From positions 1 to 30,803 of the forward strand of contig CAYPCH010000033.1 of assembly GCA_964409165.1 (NCBI GenBank): 30,803 bases of DNA, written 5' to 3'. Of the stretch, positions 15,286 through 22,472 are shown piece by piece (the stretch's first letter is position 1; each line of letters opens with the position of its first letter). Under the pieces are notes generated by a model. The model did no database searches, was not told the DNA's origin, and was given only the letters and a program-made list of their open reading frames with translations. Position numbers and translations under genes: made by a program. The stretch comes from CAYPCH01 sp964409165 (GTDB lineage Bacteria; Bacillota; Clostridia; Acetivibrionales; Acetivibrionaceae).

Positions 15286-16092
15286 TTGGCATCGAAAAAG
15301 ATTCAGGTTGTAATAGCAGATGATAACAGGGAATTTGGGGATATTTTATATGAGTATCTGAATAATCAGGATGATATTGAAGTAGTTGGTGTTGCAAGAG
15401 ACGGTGTAGAGGCTTATGACCTTATAACTTCAACGCTACCGGATATTGCCATTTTGGATATCATTATGCCGCATCTGGATGGTTTGGGCGTATTGGAGAA
15501 AATAAGTACAACTGCAATGAGCAAAAATCCATTGTTTATAATTCTATCTGCGGTAGGTCAGGATAAAATTACACAAAGGGCTCTGGCATTAGGGGCAGAG
15601 TACTATGTTGTAAAACCGTTTGATATGGATGTGCTTGTGTCGAGAATAAGACAGCTCAAGAGTATAGCACAAACTAATGTAATAAAATCAGACCATGTTG
15701 CAGATCTCAGGCAAGCATATCATCCGCCACAATCTAAAAACCTTGAGGCCGAGGTTACAAATATTATGCATGAGATAGGTGTACCGGCTCATATTAAGGG
15801 ATACCAATATTTAAGGGATGCTATAATGATGGTTGTAAAAGACCTTGATGTAATAAACTCAATTACAAAACTGTTGTATCCTTCAATTGCAAAGGATTAT
15901 AACACTACACCAAGCAGAGTTGAAAGAGCAATAAGGCATGCTATTGAGGTTGCATGGAGCAGAGGGCAGGTAGATACAATAGATTCATTGTTCGGGTATA
16001 CTGTAAATCTTGGAAAAGGCAAACCAACCAATTCTGAATTTATAGCCATGGTTGCAGACAAGTTAAGACTTGAAATGAAAATTGCCAATTGA
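15286..16092 (+). CDS. spo0A: Spo0A, master regulator of sporulation
   Basis: Response regulator that commits the cell to sporulation. The 268-aa protein has a receiver with acidic pocket D12/D13, phosphorylation site D58 in LDIIMP, S88 and K110 (VVKPFD). The C-terminal Spo0A DNA-binding domain holds the hallmark segments IGVPAHIKGYQYLRDAI, VIDINSI-like LDVINSITKLLYPSIAK, TTPSRVERAIRHAIEVAW and FGYTVNLGKGKPTNSEFIA. The TTG start follows AAGGGGGAG by five bases. It has its own promoter with a 0A box and its own terminator. In Clostridia Spo0A is phosphorylated by orphan kinases rather than a Spo0F/Spo0B relay. Confidence 0.98.
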   Translation: MASKKIQVVIADDNREFGDILYEYLNNQDDIEVVGVARDGVEAYDLITSTLPDIAILDIIMPHLDGLGVLEKISTTAMSKNPLFIILSAVGQDKITQRALALGAEYYVVKPFDMDVLVSRIRQLKSIAQTNVIKSDHVADLRQAYHPPQSKNLEAEVTNIMHEIGVPAHIKGYQYLRDAIMMVVKDLDVINSITKLLYPSIAKDYNTTPSRVERAIRHAIEVAWSRGQVDTIDSLFGYTVNLGKGKPTNSEFIAMVADKLRLEMKIAN

Positions 16093-16137
16093 TTTATGAC
16101 TAATTCCTATGGTGTTTTACTTTGGAAAAGGTCTGAT

Positions 16138-16173
16138 AAAAGCTCTGGGGATAGACAATCCTCAAGAGCTTTT
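16138..16173 (+). terminator. Hairpin terminator after spo0A
   Basis: AAAAGCTCT (16138-16146) and AGAGCTTTT (16165-16173) form a stem that continues with GGGAT/ATCC near the loop. The T-run is the end of the stem itself. Confidence 0.7.
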
Positions 16174-16328
16174 AGGTATTTAGAAAAAAATAAAAGAGGA
16201 AAACCCAAAACCAATGTTAAGTGCGAGAATTTATCATTATAGAAATGGACTTTAAAGAAGGATTTTGTCTATTTGTGTAGAATAAATACTAAGGTGGATA
16301 AAAAATGTTTATGGCTATTATATTATTT

Positions 16329-17036
16329 TCATAAGAATTTTGCTTCTACTACATTGAATCCCAGTTTTATTGCTTCTTCTTTATTGAAATTCTGGTCAAT
16401 ATGCATACAGTAAACTTTGTGCCTGAATTCTGGCTTTACAGTCTCGGCAAGCTTGCCGAGATAGAAGTGAGGATTTCCAGCATAGTCAAGACCGCATGTA
16501 TCTTGATAAAGACAATCTATTTCAGAGTTGTGTAATTTATTCAGGATTGAACTTTTTATTGAATTTGAGTCACCGCTATAAAAGATTACTGTACCGGGAA
16601 AAACTAGCATGATACTGTAGGAAGGTATAGTGTCTACATGGGAGGCGGTAATAAAAGTAACGTTTACATCTATAAAAGAATCATTGACATGTGCTTCCAA
16701 AGTATTAATAATCTCATAAAAATCTTCGCGAACTCCCATACCCGAAAGAATGTTTTTTAATAAATCCTTATCGGGAAACAAGATTTTAGGTTTGCAGTCC
16801 AAAACATAATGAGAATAAAAAATAAGTTCTCCGAGGCTTCCTATATGGTCTGGATGTGTATGAGTAATTACAGCATAGAGGTTTACAATACCTTTTAAAA
16901 TATCGTATTTTTGTAGTTTGTTAAACACTGTACTGCCACAATCCAATAAAAGTAATGTGCTACCTGTTTTAATATATGCACTGTTATTTCCGAGAATCGT
17001 ATTAAAAGCACTGCCTATACCAAGAAAATTTAACAT
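16329..17036 (-). CDS. MBL-fold metallo-hydrolase
   Basis: 235-aa metallo-beta-lactamase-fold protein. The zinc motif HTHPDH is at residues 59-64, with downstream ligand candidates in ITASHVDT, FYSGDSNS (Asp) and CMHIDQ. The N-terminal LGIGSAFNTILGNNSAYI and LLLLDCGSTV resemble the RNase Z/phosphonate-hydrolase-like branch of the fold. Such proteins may be nucleases, phosphodiesterases or lactonases; the substrate cannot be told. The start follows GAGGTTGGG. It is on the opposite strand to its neighbours, and copy B of the dispersed regulatory element lies 114 bases upstream in the matching orientation. Confidence 0.85.
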   Translation of the reverse strand: MLNFLGIGSAFNTILGNNSAYIKTGSTLLLLDCGSTVFNKLQKYDILKGIVNLYAVITHTHPDHIGSLGELIFYSHYVLDCKPKILFPDKDLLKNILSGMGVREDFYEIINTLEAHVNDSFIDVNVTFITASHVDTIPSYSIMLVFPGTVIFYSGDSNSIKSSILNKLHNSEIDCLYQDTCGLDYAGNPHFYLGKLAETVKPEFRHKVYCMHIDQNFNKEEAIKLGFNVVEAKFL

Positions 17037-17150
17037 ATGCCCAACCTCGTTGCCTTTAGTATTTTATTATATATAACAGAAGTTATTTATACAATTTATA
17101 TATAGTATAATAAAAAAAAGTAGAAACATCAAATAAAAAATTATCATGTT

Positions 17151-17218
17151 GTATTGAATGCGATAAAGATTTTACATCGCACTTCAATTTCCTTAGGAAA
17201 TGTTGAAATTCGTGATTA
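17151..17218 (-). promoter_or_regulatory. Dispersed regulatory element, copy B (upstream of MBL hydrolase)
   Basis: On the minus strand it reads TTAATCACGAA..., then AAATTGAAGTGCGATG, then TAAAATCTTTATCGCATTC and AATAC. The dyad GCGAT (17180-17176) / ATCGC (17164-17160) is perfect with an 11-base centre. Compared with copy A (GCGAT/ATCAC) and copy C (GTGAT/ATCAC), copies B and C keep pairing by compensating changes. An additional fold TTCAATTTCC/GGAAATGTTGAA lies within it. Confidence 0.5.
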
Positions 17219-17220
17219 AT

Positions 17221-17268
17221 ATAAATATAAATATAAATATAAATATAAATATAAATTTAAATTTAAAT
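17221..17268 (+). repeat. Hexanucleotide microsatellite (ATAAAT)6(TTAAAT)2
   Basis: Six perfect ATAAAT units (17221-17256) followed by two TTAAAT units (17257-17268), in the cheY upstream region. Each unit contains a TAAA. Confidence 0.95.
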
Positions 17269-17281
17269 ACAATACCGATAC
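17252..17281 (+). promoter_or_regulatory. Possible sigma-D-like promoter of the chemotaxis cluster
   Basis: ACCGATAC (17274-17281) resembles the sigma-D (sigma-28) -10 element GCCGATAT. TAAA tetramers from the microsatellite lie 18 or 12 bases upstream (17252-17255, 17258-17261), three off the usual 15. The position 40 bases before cheY and the gene content fit, but spacing is imperfect. Confidence 0.3.
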
Positions 17282-17320
17282 AAATTTTTTTATGAGTATT
17301 GTTTATGGAGCGTGAACACT

Positions 17321-17674
17321 ATGAAAAAAGTTTTGGTAGCTGACGATGCTAGTTTTATGAGAACTTCATTGAAAATGATGCTTGAAAGGAATGGATATCA
17401 GGTGGTGGGAGAGGCAGAAAACGGCTTGGTTGCTGTAAATAAATACAAGGAATTTAAGCCAGATATTGTTACCATGGATATAACCATGCCAATTTGCGAC
17501 GGGATAAAAGCAGTAAAAATGATTAAAGAGTTTGATCCGAGTGCCAAGATTATTATGATTTCCTCAATGGGACAGGAGTGCTTTGTAAAAGATGCTATTC
17601 TTGCCGGCGCAAAAGGCTTTATTGTAAAACCTTTTAAAGAGGATTATGTTGTCAAGGCTCTTGAGAAATTATAA
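17321..17674 (+). CDS. cheY: CheY-type single-domain response regulator
   Basis: 117-aa receiver domain. Acidic pocket D8/D9 (VADDASFMR), phosphorylation site D53 (TMDITMP), Ser in MISSMGQE, Lys in IVKPF. In chemotaxis CheY-P carries CheA's signal to the flagellar switch; outside motility it can reach other targets. ATG 17321 is preferred to an in-frame GTG at 17312 because GGAG (17307-17310) spaces correctly only for the ATG. It heads the che cluster, 52 bases before cheA. Confidence 0.93.
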   Translation: MKKVLVADDASFMRTSLKMMLERNGYQVVGEAENGLVAVNKYKEFKPDIVTMDITMPICDGIKAVKMIKEFDPSAKIIMISSMGQECFVKDAILAGAKGFIVKPFKEDYVVKALEKL

Positions 17675-17726
17675 AATGCACTTTTTAGAAGGTCATTAAA
17701 TAAATACCTGTCAGGAGTGATAAACA

Positions 17727-19868
17727 GTGTCTGAAAACAATAGTCGTGAACCTATGCTGGAAATGTTCATCTTTGAAACCCTCCAATTATTGGATCAATT
17801 AGAGCAATCCCTTATAACCAGTGAAAAGCAAAGTAATCTTGAGTCTTCTGTGAATGAAATATTTCGAATAATGCATACCATTAAGGGTTCTGCAGCAATG
17901 ATGCTGTTTGATAGTATTTCTTCTCTTGCCCATTCCATAGAGGATTTGTTCTTTTTCCTGCGAGAAGGGAAACCAACGGATGTTGCTCCATCAAAAATAA
18001 TAGATATTGTTCTTGACGGAGTTGATTTCATAAAAAATGAAACAGCTAAAATAGAAAATGGTATGGAAGCTGACGGAGATGCTTCAAATCTTATACAAAG
18101 CATTAAAGAGTATCTTGACTATATAAAAAGTTGTAACATCCCTTATAAAATACAGGGGCAAGAAGAGAAAGGAAAAGAAAAGAGTTATCAGTATGATAAT
18201 CAAAAATACTATATAAGCTCTAAAAAGACTGACGCGAAAACTGCCGAAAATAAATATGAAGCAGTTCTGTATTTTGAAGAGGGCTGTGAAATGGAAAATA
18301 TAAGGGCGTTTTCAGTTGTGCACCAATTAAAAGAGATTACGGAGGTTATTAGCTATTATCCAGAAGATGTTATGGAGAACAATGAGAGTGTGGCAACAAT
18401 ACAGAGTGAAGGATTCAGAGTAGTATTTAAAACAGACCTTGATCTTGAGCAAGTCAGAAAAAAGCTTTATGAAACTATTTTTCTGAAGAGTTTAGAGGTT
18501 TATGTGACTGATGATGCTTTGTTTGGCAGCGAAAATGCAATAAATTATAAGGAATCTGAAGCCTTAGCCTATGAGGAGCAAAAAAAACCCATCAGAGATA
18601 TAGTACTGGATGATACTGAAAATAATACTTATAGTAAAGATAAAACTGAGCCTGAAGTTATATTTTCAGAAGAACACAATACAGAAAAGAAATTAGAAAA
18701 CGATTCATCCTCCGGAAAACAAAGTGTTATAAGTGTAAACATAGTAAAGCTTGATATGCTTATGGATCTTGTAGGTGAACTGGTTATTTCCGAAGCGATG
18801 GTAACACAGAATCCTGAGCTGGAAGGTCTTAAACTGGAGAATTTTAATAAAGCAACCAGACAGCTTAACAAAATTACAAATGAGCTACAGGATATTGTAA
18901 TGTCAATACGTATGGTGCCTCTATCCATGACTTTTCGCAGGATGAACAGAATTGTAAGGGATATGAGCAAGAAACTGAACAAAGTGGTCAATATGGAGAT
19001 AGTTGGGGAAGAGACTGAGGTAGATAAGAATATTATTGAGAGATTGTCGGATCCTCTGATTCATTTGATACGAAATTCAATTGACCATGGAATTGAAGAG
19101 GTAAACGAAAGAGTAGAAAAGGGAAAGTCGCCGGCGGGTCATTTGATACTAGAGGCCAAAAATGCTGGAGGAGACGTTTGGATAATTGTAAAAGATGACG
19201 GAAAAGGACTTGATAAAGAGAAAATATTGAGAATAGCCCGTGAAAATGGACTTATACATAAGCCTGAATCGGAGCTCAGCGATAAAGAGATTTTCTCATT
19301 TATTTTCCTGCCGGGATTTTCAACTAGTGAGAATGTTACGGAATTTTCAGGACGCGGTGTAGGGATGGATATAGTAACAAAGAACATTCAAATGGCAGGA
19401 GGCAGTATACAGGTTGACAGTATACCGGGGCAGGGGACAACATTTTTGATTAAATTTCCTTTGACCCTTGCAATTATTGACGGTATGGCTATAAAAGTAG
19501 GTCAATCAAGGTACACTATACCGACCATATCAATAAAGAAATCTTTCAGGGTAAGCGATGAGGCAGTAATAAAAGACACTGAAGGAAATGAAATGATAAT
19601 GGTAAGAGGTGAGTGTTATCCTGTTCTTAGGCTTCATACATACTACAGGATTTCCACCGAGATTACTGATATAAAAGACGGAATAATTATTATGGTTGAG
19701 AATGATAGCAAATCATTCTGTCTTTTTGCTGACATGTTGCTTGGAGAACAGCAGGTAGTTGTAAAAGCTTTGCCCAAGTACATAAAGAAAGTAAAGGGAA
19801 TATCAGGGTGTACCCTTTTGGGAGATGGTAATATAAGTCTGATTCTTGATATTGCCAGTTTGCTATGA
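17727..19868 (+). CDS. cheA: Chemotaxis histidine kinase CheA
   Basis: Receptor-coupled kinase that phosphorylates CheY and CheB. Domains of the 713-aa protein: HPt P1 (about 5-130) with phosphorylated H50 in IMHTIKGSA; a P2-like response-regulator docking domain (about 175-265); an acidic linker; P3 dimerisation helices (about 335-400) with MLMDLVGELVISEAMV and SIRMVPLS; P4 ATPase (about 400-575) with HLIRNSIDHGIE, DDGKGLD and FSGRGVGMDIV; and P5 CheW-like (about 580-713). All catalytic boxes are present. The GTG start has CAGGAG nine bases upstream. A 141-bp fold-back element separates it from cheW, which may lower expression of the downstream genes. Confidence 0.97.
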   Translation: MSENNSREPMLEMFIFETLQLLDQLEQSLITSEKQSNLESSVNEIFRIMHTIKGSAAMMLFDSISSLAHSIEDLFFFLREGKPTDVAPSKIIDIVLDGVDFIKNETAKIENGMEADGDASNLIQSIKEYLDYIKSCNIPYKIQGQEEKGKEKSYQYDNQKYYISSKKTDAKTAENKYEAVLYFEEGCEMENIRAFSVVHQLKEITEVISYYPEDVMENNESVATIQSEGFRVVFKTDLDLEQVRKKLYETIFLKSLEVYVTDDALFGSENAINYKESEALAYEEQKKPIRDIVLDDTENNTYSKDKTEPEVIFSEEHNTEKKLENDSSSGKQSVISVNIVKLDMLMDLVGELVISEAMVTQNPELEGLKLENFNKATRQLNKITNELQDIVMSIRMVPLSMTFRRMNRIVRDMSKKLNKVVNMEIVGEETEVDKNIIERLSDPLIHLIRNSIDHGIEEVNERVEKGKSPAGHLILEAKNAGGDVWIIVKDDGKGLDKEKILRIARENGLIHKPESELSDKEIFSFIFLPGFSTSENVTEFSGRGVGMDIVTKNIQMAGGSIQVDSIPGQGTTFLIKFPLTLAIIDGMAIKVGQSRYTIPTISIKKSFRVSDEAVIKDTEGNEMIMVRGECYPVLRLHTYYRISTEITDIKDGIIIMVENDSKSFCLFADMLLGEQQVVVKALPKYIKKVKGISGCTLLGDGNISLILDIASLL

Positions 19869-19870
19869 TA

Positions 19871-20011
19871 ATTACTCAACTTTCCCACAGTATTTATGGG
19901 CTCTTTGCCACTAACGTAGCATTGCTCACCGCGGTCAAAAAGTAAACTTTTTGCCCTTAACTTGTGAGCAACCAGAGCCTCAAAATACTATAAGTGGGAA
20001 AGTTGAGTAAT
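19871..20011 (+). mobile_element. 141-bp fold-back, MITE-like element between cheA and cheW
   Basis: Ends are an 18-bp perfect inverted repeat: ATTACTCAACTTTCCCAC (19871-19888) and its complement (19994-20011). Pairing continues inside as AGTATTT..GGCTCT against AGAGCC..AAATACT, then TTGCTCAC/GTGAGCAA, then the central hairpin CAAAAAGT-AA-ACTTTTTG. The start (19874-19919) is repeated without mismatch at 30758-30803. No coding capacity. It begins two bases after the cheA stop. Best read as a miniature inverted-repeat element; as RNA it would fold into a long branched hairpin. Confidence 0.7.
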
Positions 20012-20062
20012 AAACTATAGGCAATTGCGAAACTCTTGAAAAATTGAAAGGAGATAATTATT

Positions 20063-20557
20063 ATGGCTGAAGTACTTGAAAGGTCTACAGAGCTTGAAGA
20101 AGATACGCAGAAAGGTAAGTTTCTTACATTTATAATAGGTAAAGAGGCTTACGGTATTGAAATTAAATATGTTACAGAAATTATAGGCATTCAGTTAATT
20201 ACTGAATTGCCGGAATTACCGGATTATATAAAAGGAATAATCAATTTGAGAGGCAAGATTATTCCTATATTAGATGTAAGACTTAGGTTCGGAAAAGAAT
20301 TCATGGAATACAATGACAGAACATGTATTGTAGTTGTAGATATTAAGGATGTTTCTGTTGGGCTTATAGTTGACAGTGTTGCTGAAGTTATTTCAATTGC
20401 TGACACTGATATAGTACCTCCTCCGAATGCAAATACCGGATTTAACAATAAATATATAAAAGGTATTGGTAAGGTGGGAGAAGAAGTAAAACTGCTTCTT
20501 GACTGCAATAAACTTCTCAATGATGATGAGTGCGAAGGTTTAAGCAAAATTTCCTGA
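20063..20557 (+). CDS. cheW: Chemotaxis adaptor CheW
   Basis: Scaffold that links chemoreceptors to CheA. The 164-aa protein is one CheW domain: FLTFIIGKEAYGIEIKYV, LPDYIKGIINLRGKIIPILD (the conserved NLRG loop), VGLIVDSVAEVISI and GIGKVGEEVKLLLDCNKLL. It starts with ATG behind AAAGGAG (nine-base spacer). The first 15 residues are acidic and variable. It lies directly downstream of the fold-back element and 14 bases before cheR. Confidence 0.96.
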   Translation: MAEVLERSTELEEDTQKGKFLTFIIGKEAYGIEIKYVTEIIGIQLITELPELPDYIKGIINLRGKIIPILDVRLRFGKEFMEYNDRTCIVVVDIKDVSVGLIVDSVAEVISIADTDIVPPPNANTGFNNKYIKGIGKVGEEVKLLLDCNKLLNDDECEGLSKIS

Positions 20558-20571
20558 TTTGGTGGGTGTCT

Positions 20572-21390
20572 ATGATAAGAATTTCTGATGAAGAGTTTTA
20601 CAAGTTGAGCGATTATATTAAAAGGAATTACGGTATTAACCTAACTGAAAAGAAGAAAGCTCTGGTTTTAGGAAGACTGCAAAATATACTCAGACAAAAA
20701 AAACTTGATAGTTTTTCTGAATATTACCATTATATTGTATCGGATAAGACGGGTGAGGCTGTTACTACTCTTGTAAATAAGATTACTACAAATCATACTT
20801 TTTTTATGAGAGAGCCGGAACATTTTGAGTGTTTCAGGACAACTGTACTTCCTTATTGGACATCTTCGTTAATAGCTTCAAAGGACTTAAGAATATGGAG
20901 TGCAGGTTGTTCTTCCGGAGAGGAGCCATACACTCTGGCCATGATAATTTCCGATTTTTTTGGACCGGATAAGCCCTCATGGGACACTAAAATTCTTGCA
21001 ACTGACATTTCCATGGAAGTCATTAATACTGCGAAAAGCGGTATGTATTCCAATGACCGTTTGGATTCCCTCCCGGAATCATGGAGAAAAAAGTATTTTA
21101 AGAAACTCGGAGAAGAAAAAAGTGCTGTCTCAGACTGCATTAAGAATGAAATAATATTCCGATTGTTCAATTTGATGAGCCCTGTCTTTCCATTTAAGAA
21201 AAAATTTCATGCCATCTTTTGTAGAAATGTAATGATTTATTTTGATGCTGATACAAAAAGAGAGCTTGTCAATAAGTTTTACGAATTTACTGAGCCGGGA
21301 GGATATTTGTTTATAGGTCATTCTGAGTCGCTAAACCGGGAAGAAACAATGTATAAATATATTATGCCAGCAGTTTACAGAAAGGAATAG
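20572..21390 (+). CDS. cheR: Chemoreceptor glutamate methyltransferase CheR
   Basis: SAM-dependent enzyme that methylates receptor glutamates for adaptation. The 272-aa protein has the N-terminal helical domain (to about residue 75), TTNHTFFMREPEHF (73-86), the SAM-binding WSAGCSSGEEPYTLAM (109-124) and FCRNVMIYFD near 218, followed by GGYLFIGHSESL. The ATG at 20572 behind GGTGGG (20561-20566) is preferred over an in-frame GTG inside cheW. Its stop TAG is immediately followed by the cheB ATG. Confidence 0.96.
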   Translation: MIRISDEEFYKLSDYIKRNYGINLTEKKKALVLGRLQNILRQKKLDSFSEYYHYIVSDKTGEAVTTLVNKITTNHTFFMREPEHFECFRTTVLPYWTSSLIASKDLRIWSAGCSSGEEPYTLAMIISDFFGPDKPSWDTKILATDISMEVINTAKSGMYSNDRLDSLPESWRKKYFKKLGEEKSAVSDCIKNEIIFRLFNLMSPVFPFKKKFHAIFCRNVMIYFDADTKRELVNKFYEFTEPGGYLFIGHSESLNREETMYKYIMPAVYRKE

Positions 21391-22437
21391 ATGGCTGTGG
21401 AAATAAAAAAGACAATTATTAGAAGGAAAATAAAAGTTCTGATAGTTGATGATTCTCTTGTGTTCAGGGAGACACTAAAAAGGGGAATATCACTTGATGC
21501 AGCTATTGATGTTGTAGCTACCGCCAGTGACCCTTATTTGGCAAGGGACAAGATTATTGAGTTCGAACCTGATGTAATGACACTTGATGTGGAAATGCCC
21601 AAAATGAACGGTATTGAGTTTTTAAAAAAGCTTATGCCTCAGTACCCTATCCCTGTTGTTGTGGTCAGTGCAGTGAGTGAGAATGTATTTGATGCTTTAA
21701 ATGCAGGAGCTGTTGACTTTGTTACAAAGCCGGGGGCAGGTACTAAACAAGGAATGGAATCTCTTATTAACGAGCTTATAATTAAGATAAAAATTGCATC
21801 TACTGCAAAGGTAGGACACTGGAAAGGTGAGTTTTCCGCTGGTAGCCGAATCGGAATCATTAACAACAGAGCTGCAAGGAATATTATTGCTATTGGGGCA
21901 TCTACTGGCGGAACGGAAGCAATATTCAGCATAATAAAAAAGTTTCCCGGAAATATACCGGGAACAGTTGTTGTGCAGCACATGCCTCCGCTTTTTACCG
22001 CTATGTATGCAGATAGGCTGAATAATTCATGCATGGTTGAGGTGAAAGAGGCACAGACTGGTGATAAGGTTTTGCCGGGAAGGGTATTGATTGCTCCTGG
22101 AGATTACCATATGAGAGTCAAAAAAAGCGGGGCTCTGTATACGGTAGAATGTTTCAAAGGAGAGAAGGTAAGCGGACATTGTCCATCGATTGATGTATTG
22201 TTTGAATCGGTAGCTAAAGTTGCAGGCAAAAATGCATTAGGTGTTATACTTACAGGTATGGGAAGCGATGGAGCAAAAGGCTTATTGGAAATGAAAAGAA
22301 ACGGAGCACGTACTATCGGACAGGATAAACATTCATCAGTAGTCTATGGAATGCCCAAAGTTGCTTATGAAATTGGGGCTGTTGAAAAACAGGCATCCTT
22401 GGATTCTATACCTAAATTGATACATTCAATGCTTTAA
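21391..22437 (+). CDS. cheB: Chemoreceptor methylesterase CheB
   Basis: Phosphorylation-activated enzyme that removes methyl groups (and deamidates) receptors, opposing CheR. The 348-aa protein has a receiver (about 14-130) with D20/D21, phosphorylated D66 in TLDVEMP and K113 (VTKPG), a linker, and the methylesterase domain with catalytic S171 (GASTGGTE), H197 (VQHMPP) and D293 (TGMGSDGA). It starts directly at the cheR stop, so translation is almost certainly coupled. No chemoreceptor gene lies in the window for it to act on. Confidence 0.97.
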   Translation: MAVEIKKTIIRRKIKVLIVDDSLVFRETLKRGISLDAAIDVVATASDPYLARDKIIEFEPDVMTLDVEMPKMNGIEFLKKLMPQYPIPVVVVSAVSENVFDALNAGAVDFVTKPGAGTKQGMESLINELIIKIKIASTAKVGHWKGEFSAGSRIGIINNRAARNIIAIGASTGGTEAIFSIIKKFPGNIPGTVVVQHMPPLFTAMYADRLNNSCMVEVKEAQTGDKVLPGRVLIAPGDYHMRVKKSGALYTVECFKGEKVSGHCPSIDVLFESVAKVAGKNALGVILTGMGSDGAKGLLEMKRNGARTIGQDKHSSVVYGMPKVAYEIGAVEKQASLDSIPKLIHSML

Positions 22438-22472
22438 AGAATAAAAAAGATGTTTTAATGAGGTGTGAATAA

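Noticed and set aside
16305..16334. Nine-residue frame MFMAIILFS behind AAGGTGG
   Set aside because: Good ribosome binding site, but too short to support, overlaps the end of the MBL gene, and no promoter or downstream + strand partner nearby.
21639..22034. Long antisense open frames within cheB (131 and 94 codons), and similar ones in other genes (e.g. 24708-25145, 5287-5658)
   Set aside because: All are shadows of well-supported genes with full catalytic motifs on the other strand.
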